Below are positions 56,480-64,000 of a stretch of DNA of 64,000 nt, piece after piece; the stretch's first letter is position 1, and every line of letters begins with the position of its first letter. The notes under the pieces are model-generated. The model was given only the letters and a program-made list of their open reading frames with translations, searched no databases and was not told the DNA's origin. A program made the translations under genes and the position numbers. Source of the stretch: Halichondria panicea (Eukaryota; Porifera; Demospongiae; Suberitida; Halichondriidae); contig NC_087389.1 of the NCBI RefSeq assembly GCF_963675165.1, positions 2,328,001 through 2,392,000 of the forward strand, written 5' to 3'.

Positions 56480-57860
56480 TCAGCAGCACAGGGTCCCCAT
56501 TAAGAAGTGGATCGATGATGGTTTGTCCTTCAAGTTTGTGGGAGACAAGAGGCGAGGAGGCGAGGAGTGCCAGGAGTGATCACCACGGTCAACTGAAACA
56601 CATGTATAGTCTCCTTGCGGTGAAGTCTCGACTCGAGTGCAGGGTCCTTCCCCACCAGCACCATCAACCAGACCATTAAGAGCAACCTTGTGGTGCTTGT
56701 TAGTCGTGTGTTGTGTGACCACATGAAGGTTTTCAAGTCACAGAAAGGTTCAGTAGCCAAGCACATCCCACATCCACACAGTACCGAAATGGCTACAAAA
56801 TCTGACGTTGTTGTGTGCGATGTGCTGCACAAGAACGAGAACAAGCGATATCTTGGAAAGGACTTTAAGCACACTGTAGCATGATCTGTTGACAGTGGAG
56901 GACAGCAGGGAGCGAGGAGACATCTTGCACTTGCAGATGCTGATACACCCGAGGAAGGATTGGATCGTCTCGAGCCAGTTGCGGAGGATTATGAATCAAT
57001 CTGTGATCTAGAATAATTATGTGGCATACTCTAATTAATGCCCTTGAGTACAATGTAACAAAAAACATAATTCAGTATGTATGTACGTACACGTACATGT
57101 ACTGTGATAACGTGTATAAATTAATTATACAAGTAGGTATACATGAAAGCGTTCAAGTCATTAACATGACTGTACAATTAATGTACATGCATGTGTATTT
57201 ACCTTTTCTTTAACAGAGTGTGTTTTCAAGATCAGCTCTGTTGATTTCGCAACTCTCAGCCATCTATTCCTGAGATCCTAACCTGAGATCCTAAGAAAGA
57301 CATGCATGCTTCTTTGATGTCTGTGTTGCCTTTGATGTCTGTGTTGCAGCAGACATCATCCTTGGAATAGACATGGACAGTGAGCTCCCTCCAACGGCCT
57401 CCAAGGTGGTTGACCGGTTCGATTGCCTGTAGAGGACAGCAACAACCGAGTCCACAACTATAGTCGGGTCCTGTGCCATGTAGCGTCCCTAGCCATGGAG
57501 TTCACGGACGCTTGGAGTGAAGGTGATGGTGCCGGGAGACGAACCAAGTACGCACTGGAGGCTCTCAGGATTCAGGTGCAGTTGGCTACTCTCCCGAGAT
57601 TCGTGAATACACATGGCGGTAATGGTCGGAATATCCCATGTGATTTACACAATGAGCATGTGAACATGGGGGCTAGTACAAGATCGGCAAGAAGTGTCAC
57701 TACCATTGCTCACCTGGTCGATTCTCAGGTAGGGATGCACCCAGAATCATTGGCCCACAGGCAGACATCAAATCGATCGTCCAACCAGAAGATTTTGGAA
57801 GTCCAGACTGAGCATTCAAGAAGGAATGGATCGTCAGCACAGAGCTCGGGCTAGATAGAA
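56480..57860 (+). pseudogene. DUF6589-domain protein
   Basis: Frames in order: KKWIDDGLSFKFVGDKRRRG (about 56500-56560), GVITTVN and HMYSLLAVKSRLE (about 56560-56640), LVVLVSRVLCDHMKVFKSQK (about 56690-56745), GSVAKHIPHPHSTEMATKSD, VVVCDVLHKNENK, GKDFKHTVA, ADADTPEEGLDRLEPVAEDY (about 56930-56990), then after an intron-like gap ASLAMEFTDAWSEGDGAGRR, TKYALEALRIQVQLATLPRF, VNTHGGNGRNIPCDLHNEHV, NMGASTRSARSVTTIAHLVD to a TAG at 57852. The block RFVNTHGG.GRNIPCDL..EH is diagnostic of DUF6589, common in multicopy genes of cnidarians and sponges. Biochemical role unknown. Several indels break it, including an 18-bp duplication at 57312-57347. Confidence 0.75.
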
Positions 57861-57903
57861 TGTCGATGAATTTGACTCTTGAGTTGCGGGTGCATGTGGG
57901 CTA

Positions 57904-58318
57904 CTGGCGAAGCACCTTAAAAAAAACGAGATGAAGGCCGTACCGGTCTTGGAAACCGGCCTAATATACCATGTATTCGAGGGTAAAACTTTCGCTGTAC
58001 CGCAAACATTTACCTACAGCACGAACGCATACTCGAGATGTAAGAGGTAAACAATAATTAATGCCAGGAGGGTTACCCCTCAGCCCTGTGTATATGTACA
58101 CCATACCACCATAACAATAACTTACTTTTATGTTTTGGAGAACATTCCTCAGTATCTTGAGTCCAGACAGAGCGTCACAGCTGATTATTACCACCAAGTC
58201 AACTGCACGCACAAACTGAATGATGGATTGTCAGCAAATTAAAAATTAATGATTAGGCTGGTTTCCAAGACACCATGAGGTACAGCCTTCATCTCGTTTT
58301 TTTAAGGTGCTTCGCCAG
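57904..58318. mobile_element. 415-bp MITE with ~55-bp terminal inverted repeats, TA duplication
   Basis: Left end CTGGCGAAGCACCTTAAAAA... (57904) and right end ...TTTTTAAGGTGCTTCGCCAG (58318) are inverted repeats extending through ACGAGATGAAGGC and TTGGAAACC. TA flanks both sides (57902-57903, 58319-58320). A short interior frame (57961-58212, minus) is not a transposase. It lies between the convergent DUF6589 and RecQ-like genes. Confidence 0.9.
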
Positions 58319-58389
58319 TACTAAGATTTGTCGGAGGTACTTTCTTCTCGATTACAGTATAAATAATTATACTGAGTTGCGATTGTCCG

Positions 58390-60260
58390 ATTCAAACACA
58401 TGTAACCTTAGGGAATGATAGCTTTGCAGGTGTCGCAACATCATCAAAGTAATCGAGAAGAAAGTCCGACAAATCTTAGCATTCTCCACATACCGTCTCA
58501 CAGTCGCAACTTCTCTCATCTTGTGATCGTGGTCCTTCACTGTGGAACATCAGACGGCATAGTGGAAGTTGACGGCTCTCCAAAGTTGACGGCTCTCCAC
58601 CTCTACACCATAGTGGATCGTCTGATTGACGCCAACACAATCGATTCCCATGCCTAGAGCCATCGTAGCAAACACAACACGAACAACGCCATCAACATTC
58701 GTCAAGCTGGTTATTATGACATCCTTGTTGTCCAAACAATTTGAAGTCACTTAACTTTGGAGCCCAAAGTGAGAGGCATACAAATTGGCACACATGTCAT
58801 GTGTGCCAAGAGAGCGACAGTAAACAATCAGTCGTTTGGCCTTCAGTCGTTTGGCCTTCACCGAAAAATCATCCTCGAGATTACTGGACCGTTGCTAGGC
58901 GACGATACAACATGTTCAGAGATTTGATGACAATGGATCGAACTGCATCAGTAACAGTTGCAGTGAGAGCAAGCACAGGGACACCAAACGGAACAAAGGC
59001 ACGTAGCTCATGAATACGGGCGTACGTTGGTCGAAAGTTGTCACTCCACTCTAACTATAACACAATGTGCTGCCACAGCAACAACTGTATCACATAAAGG
59101 TATGGCCTCTGGACAACTATAAAGGAAGCGATACCTGCGATACCTGCCAGTCTTGAGGTCTCTTTCATTGGCAAGGTACTTCTTGTCGAGTTTCCACCAG
59201 CAGACACACCACTACTCTGGAGACCTGATCAACAATCAGGGACACAAGGGGGGACACAACTATAACCACACTCAACTCAGCTTCAGGAGCCTACCAAGTT
59301 TATGGTCAAACAAAAACGGTAGAAGCTGGTAACAGCCATAGCCTGTAGGGAACCACACAAAACAGACCTTCAACACCTCGACTTGTTTACTCTTCAGCAC
59401 AACATCATCACGAGCTTTTGCATACTGCACAGCAGCAGCAAAGTTAGTTCTATCTAGCTCTGTCTCCATTGCCACTTGACTTATAAGGGGGAAATTATAA
59501 ACGGAACAGCTACTTACATTACTGTTATAAAAAATGTGTTCCACCACCTCTGAATACCACGAACAGAGAACCCCAACATTTTCGTTCGTCCGGGATCTTT
59601 GCCATTTACTAATATGCCATCGAATGATACCTATAATACTAACTTGATCACTGTCCGTAAAATCTGATGTATCACTTAATCTTGTTCTCTTTGATGCTTT
59701 ATTTTTATGTCCACTGTGACCTCTCTTTCCAAGTGATTGGTGATTGTTTCTTAGCACATAGCTCACTAACAAACTGCTGTATTCTAATCCTGTGCCCAGG
59801 TGGAAACTTCTTGCTTTTCGTTAAAAGGTCAGGGTGTTCGTTCATCAGAGATAAATTGTTCTATTTGTTCAATCGAATTTCCCGGCTCAAAATTGTATCA
59901 AATCCGTACCAAATCCTGCAGTTGTAAAGCACTTACTATGTACGGGGGAAGAGCATCCTTCATTAATTGCTGTGCCTCCTTTTCAGCTTCGGAAAATGAA
60001 GATTCCTACAAGTAACAAAAATGTGTATGCTTGACAAAGCCAGGAATCTAGCTAGTTTAGGCTAGAGCTTCAGACATCTTCTTAAAGTGGAAGCAGCTTG
60101 AGATCTGTGAGTATTCATATATATGATTACACAACATTATAACAACATTTTTATGGCGGCATCGAGGGCTACCAAAGCCTCGACCAGCTCACCTTGAAGG
60201 ACTTCAGGGTGAGTTTCAGTAGCTTTTTGCCTCTCCTTTGCCTCGTGGAGCTAGAAGTAC
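58390..60260 (-). pseudogene. RecQ-like DNA helicase, broken
   Basis: Minus strand. An exon LHEAKERQKATETHPEVLQ ends at GTGAGC near 60205. An acceptor CTTGTAG near 60006 opens ESSFSEAEKEAQQLMKDALP, PPYIVSALQLQDLV, KSKKFPPGHRIRIQQFVSEL. Helicase part: VLKSKQVEVLKVCFVWFPTG and YGCYQLLPFLFDHKLG (about 59400-59290), i.e. the Q-motif and Walker A with its GKS lost; VVSPLVSLIVDQV; AAHCV where DEAH is expected; SDNFRPTYARIHELRAF with VPVLALTATVTDAV (about 59010-58920); RVVFATMALGMGIDCVGVNQ with TIHYG (about 58680-58600); and DYFDDVATPAK near 58440. Perfect 15- and 17-bp duplications (58829-58858, 58566-58599) break frames. RecQ enzymes unwind DNA 3' to 5' in repair; this copy is probably inactive. 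Confidence 0.75.
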
Positions 60261-60299
60261 ACGTGACAATTCCGGATCTAATCAAGGCCTCTTGAGAGG

Positions 60300-61050
60300 C
60301 TATTCAATAAAGGGTGTGGTCACAATCATACCCACGCCCCTTACCCTTAAAAAGGCGTGGTTTATAGCCTCGCTCAAGATTTCATTCGAGATTTCATAGA
60401 AGATTTCAGATTTCTATGCTTGATTAGTAAAACCTACATAGGATTGGCAGTGGGTTTGCCCGTGTTTAGCAAAATTTCACTTATTTTGACTCATGTTCAA
60501 ACTGTTCTATCTCTGCAGGGAGAGGCAATCTCAAGAATCTGGATGAACAGATAGTTTATTTAGCCTTTTCTCTGTATCTCTCATTTTATTATCCATGAAC
60601 CTTTTATAATGATTAATATTGTCATTTTTATAATAATTAAGAATACATCAGTTGATTGTAGAGGTAACTTTAAATGCTCTTTGTCAACAGAACAAGTGCA
60701 ACAAGCAGTCCAAGTGTAACTGTAATAATATAAAGTCATTCAAATATATATATAGATGTAAGTAACTCACCTAAGAAATTAGCTGATGCGTCTTCCTTAT
60801 AGCATGAACCACGAGGTTCTGTTGCGCAGGAGCCACCTGTATATTATTGCTGTGGCTTGTACAGAGCATGCGTATAATGAAAATGGCGGAATTTTCTTGG
60901 TTGGAAAATTGTTGTCAAGAGAGGTCAGGTGCATTTTGAAACCGATCGCAAATCTGAGGAACTGCTTTTTAATCCAAGTTGTGTTCATTTGGAAAAGCTA
61001 TGCAGAATGTCCTGGAGATGGCTGTACTTCGAGCAAATGCTGGGCAAGGC
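60300..61050. other. Mostly non-coding; leader of the Helitron ORF
   Basis: The frame used by the Helitron ORF is open from 60786, but that extension has poor composition. I prefer ATG 61062. The Helitron 5' end (TC at an AT target) could not be placed. Confidence 0.4.
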
Positions 61051-61061
61051 TGTTTGTTAGC

Positions 61062-64000
61062 ATGCCTTTCAAAAGCAGCAAACTCACAAACCGTAAAAAG
61101 CGCAAAACACGATACCAAAACCTTTCAGACACTCAGAAATCCTCTGGTACTGACTATTACAAATCTCATCGGGACATTGTTATTAAAAAAGCTTTACACT
61201 ATCGGTCCCAAAATCTTGAGACAGCTACAGCTTCCACAAGGAAGGCTGTTTCCAAGCATAGAGGTTTACACCCCGAAGAGGCCAAAGCCTCCACAAGGAG
61301 TGCTACGGTCAAGTGGCGAAATTCAAACCCCGACAAGGCCACAGCATCCACCAGGAGTGCTACGGTCAAGTGGCGAAATTCAAAGCCCGACAAGGCCACA
61401 GCCTCCACAAGGAGTGCTACGGTCAGGTGGAGAAATTCAAAGCCGGACAAGGCCACAGCCTCCACAAGGAGAGCTGTGTCCAAGTACAGGAATTCAAAGC
61501 CAAAGCCCGACAAGGCCACAGCCTCCACAAGGAGGGCTGTGTCAAAATATCGGTATCTGAATCCTGAGAAAAGTGCGCTTCAAACCCGGCAGTCGGTTTC
61601 GACCCACTACCGCAAAAACACTCAACGCAGTAGAGCTCTCTCACGGACCTCTACTGCGCGGAGCTATATGAAGCAATTATTTGTTCTCCGCAAAAAGTCT
61701 TCTCAAACCTCTAGAGCGTCGTACAAACGACGTGCAAAGGCTTTTAACGCGAGAAGGAAGCAAAAATACCCGCTAGCTGAACCAAACGACCAAGTAATGC
61801 ACTCCCTTAGGATAAGCCTACAGGACGTTTTCACTAAAAGCAAGGTCCTTACAAAATGCATTCTCGAAGGTTTAGCAAAAATTCCAAACTGGAAGGACGG
61901 CAAAAACAAAGCAGCCCAAAAGTTCACTGCATGTAAGCTTGCTGCCAGTGTGAGGCTCAGCCTACTGTAGCTGGCCTCCTAGGGGTCAAGAGAGACGTCA
62001 TGGACCAACGTTTCACGTGCATTAAGGACTTTGGCCTTAGGTGCCATACAGATTGTAGAGAGCCTTACTTTTACGAAGCTGGTTACACCCACGACCACCT
62101 GCCTGAATGTACGTACACTAGCCAGTGCACAAACTGCCCACTCCGATACAGGTGAAAACGACCGGTGAGTGCATGCTAGCAGACCACAATCCTATTGTGT
62201 CTGAAAAAACCCCTCAGAAAAAAAAATTACCCAAACCAAGGTGGGCCTGTACGGCAAGGTGTAGGCAAGTTTCAAACGTAGAGTTTGAAAGAATTGCCGA
62301 TTTGCAGGACATGTTTTGCGAAGACCTTCAAGTCCTCAGAGACCGCCTGGACGGCCTCCACACGTGTCCGTATGTGCACACGCACACGCACATACAGGAA
62401 TGGGAAGTCCCGCTCGACCCCGAAATTCCAGATCACGAATTAAAGGCGGGCAATTTGAGGATGGGCCATCCCCACGTTTGTCACTTGTTCGGGAGCGTTT
62501 GTGACAATCAGTTGAGGATTCTCAGAAACGCTCTCGTGCACTATCCCGCCCTGTCCAAGTTACAAGGGCAAGTGTACGAAGCAATAAGAAAGAGCAACAA
62601 AATAGCAAAGCTAGACGCTGGCATTAAAATCCACGACTATCAGCTGCTCCTAGAAGCTTGCGAACTCACTTTCGAAAAGCTGTTTGATCGCAATTGCGTA
62701 GAACCACAGGATGTCGGTAAATGTAGCGATACGCTAGACACACCCTTTAGAGTTAAACATCTAGAAGCTTTGCTCATGTCTAAGTACGCTAAATTAATTC
62801 AGCAGTACGAGAAAAAAGTCCGCGACTATGCGATACACCCGTGCATGTGTTGCGACCAACTGTTCCGCTGTGGTGGCCCCCGAGAGCCTTCCCGAAAGTT
62901 TTGCCTGGTTAACCGTCAGAGCTTACGCTTTGCTGGTTAACGAGGATGTTTGGGAGGAAGAAAAAGTTTACATGTGTAACCACTGTAAACCAAAGATGAA
63001 GTTGGACATAATTCCACCTAGGGCCGTAGTGAACGGTCTAGAAACGGCACCCCTGCCAGACGAGCTGAAGGGGCTCGACGCCTTTAGCTTGCAATTGATT
63101 CAACTAGCGAAAACGACAATTGTCTCAAAGCGTGCCGCGGTAACATGTTCATTCTGCCATTGCCCATGGCAAACACGGCTGAAACGCTAGCTCTGAACGA
63201 ATGCGGACTGCCTAAACCGCAGCTGTACGTTAAAGTCGACGGGGTTCCCACAAAGAAAAACGTTCTTTGGCGGAAGTTCGTCGACATAAACAAAATCGAA
63301 GGAGCTTTGACAAAACTCAAAGAAATCAACTGGTTGTACGTAGACGTGCAACCGGGAAAAGTAGAACAGTCCATGGAGGACGTAGTCATAGAGGTTGCAA
63401 ACAGTGCAACCAGTACCATGCTCGAAAAGGTGACCGACAAGTCGGGATACGCGGCCGGTATACAAGTTTACACGGTACGTAGTTTAGACACGTTCAAACC
63501 CAACGTTGCCGACATAGACCAGTTTAAAATGCTCAAGGTAGACAAATATCCGTTAAAAAGTAGCCAGGAGCATTTAGACGTCATGTGCTTCCCAAACCTT
63601 TTCCCAACAGGTAGATTCGGCGAGTTTCACCCTCGTGACGAGCAGCGAGTACGTAAAGTCGCGTCTAAACAACAAAGACTCTAGGTACAGAAAAAGTAGC
63701 GAGTACCTGTTCTACCTCACGCACCAAAAACTCTTGAGAGAGATCAAAGCGGGAATTTTCAACGTGCTTAAAAACACCACGAACAGACATTCCTCTGTCA
63801 AAGACCTGCTGAAACAGCTAGAAAAAAAAGACGGCGAGCTAGAGGGAAACCTCTCCACAATCATGCGTAGTGTGCGTGGAACCAAGGAACCAAGCAGTAC
63901 TGGCATAAAACTGCCGGTGAATTGAATGCTCTAGTTAGGGAGAACGGTCCAGCTACCATTTTCATGACGCTAAGCTGTGCAGAATATAGCTCGCCAGACA
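61062..64000 (+). pseudogene. Helitron replicase (N-terminal and Rep regions), runs off the window
   Basis: ATG 61062 begins MPFKSSKLTNRKKRKTRYQN, a basic region followed by seven 19-residue repeats, then LAEPNDQVMHSLRISLQDVF. Stop at 61968; frame changes lead through RDVMDQRFTCIKDFGLRCHT, ECTYTSQCTNCP, KPRWACTARC, LHTCPYVHTHTHIQEWEVPL and HPCMCCDQLFRCGGP, then the DUF6570-type VWEEEKVYMCNHCKPKMKLD and LPDELKGLDAFSLQLIQLAK, then FILPLPMANTAETLALNECG, HLDVMCFPNLFPTGRFGEFH, SEYLFYLTHQKLLREIKAGI and ENGPATIFMTLSCAEYSSPD at the window edge. These are in Helitron order; the HUH Rep motif should lie just beyond. Only a handful of frameshifts separate long intact frames, so this copy is young compared with the one at 32-33 kb. 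Confidence 0.85.
61215..61619 (+). repeat. Seven 57-bp tandem repeats encoding basic 19-residue units
   Basis: Units of the form PDKATASTRSATVKWRNSK, with variants (PEEAKASTRSATVKWRNSN, PDKATASTRRAVSKYR..), occur back to back; the fourth has two extra residues (PK). The central units are nearly identical in DNA, the outer ones divergent, as expected for expansion by unequal exchange. High lysine/arginine suggests nucleic-acid binding. Confidence 0.95.

Noticed and set aside
1..64000. tRNA or rRNA genes
   Set aside because: No cloverleaf with A and B boxes and no rRNA core sequence was recognised by eye; tRNAscan-SE or Rfam would be needed to exclude small ones.

Overview
The window looks like metazoan nuclear DNA, most likely from a sponge or another early-branching animal. 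It is AT-rich, has short introns with GT..AG borders, lacks bacterial-style gene packing, and holds a repeat complement typical of such genomes: Ty1/copia, Ty3/gypsy, BEL/Pao, LINE, Helitron, pogo/Tigger, hAT, piggyBac-like and KDZ/Plavaka-like elements, plus DUF6589 and RecQ-like genes. The host assignment is inferred from these families; no ribosomal or mitochondrial marker is present.

Layout. 0.4-5.6 kb: a decayed LINE (endonuclease then reverse transcriptase) split by copia gag and gypsy pol remnants. 5.9-7.1 kb: possible BEL/Pao gag. 8.1-9.1 kb (-): decayed unknown coding sequence. 10.3-10.8 kb: integrase-core transposase remnant. 13.4-21.3 kb: a PHD-finger exon followed by a tandem array of exon-like units, into which a 2.2 kb pogo-like transposon (TA target duplication) and a 4.4 kb Ty1/copia element (5-bp duplication AAGTT) have inserted. 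21.3-28.3 kb: almost gene-free, with one decayed unknown coding stretch at 23-24.4 kb. 28.35-29.03 kb: a TTAA-flanked piggyBac-like MITE. 29.3-31.6 kb: two convergent unknown genes. 32.0-33.1 kb (-): Helitron remnant. 34.8-35.05 kb (-): hAT dimerisation domain. 36.6-39.6 kb: an unknown minus-strand gene and a divergent Plavaka/Tnp2-like transposase. 40.9-42.2 kb: second gypsy remnant. 42.5-42.9 kb (-): small multi-exon acidic gene. 43.9-47.7 kb: a DNA transposon with terminal inverted repeats of about 560 bp, a DDE transposase and a minus-strand HIRAN-like accessory gene. 48.2-48.5 kb: two fold-back palindromes. 50.3-51.8 kb: a decayed family gene (-) and two cleanly spliced exons (+). 53.9-54.7 kb: KDZ-like transposase remnant split by a GT microsatellite. 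55.5-60.3 kb: DUF6589 gene (+) and RecQ-like helicase (-), convergent, with a 415-bp MITE between them. 61.1-64.0 kb: Helitron replicase, running off the window.

Two themes stand out. First, two unrelated TA-targeting DNA transposons each carry a transposase and an oppositely oriented gene with a HIRAN-like domain, suggesting a recurrent accessory module. Second, the whole window is dotted with perfect short direct tandem duplications (5-18 bp), many lying exactly where otherwise well-preserved reading frames break. This is either a local mutational habit of the genome or an assembly artefact, and it should be settled before calling these genes dead.
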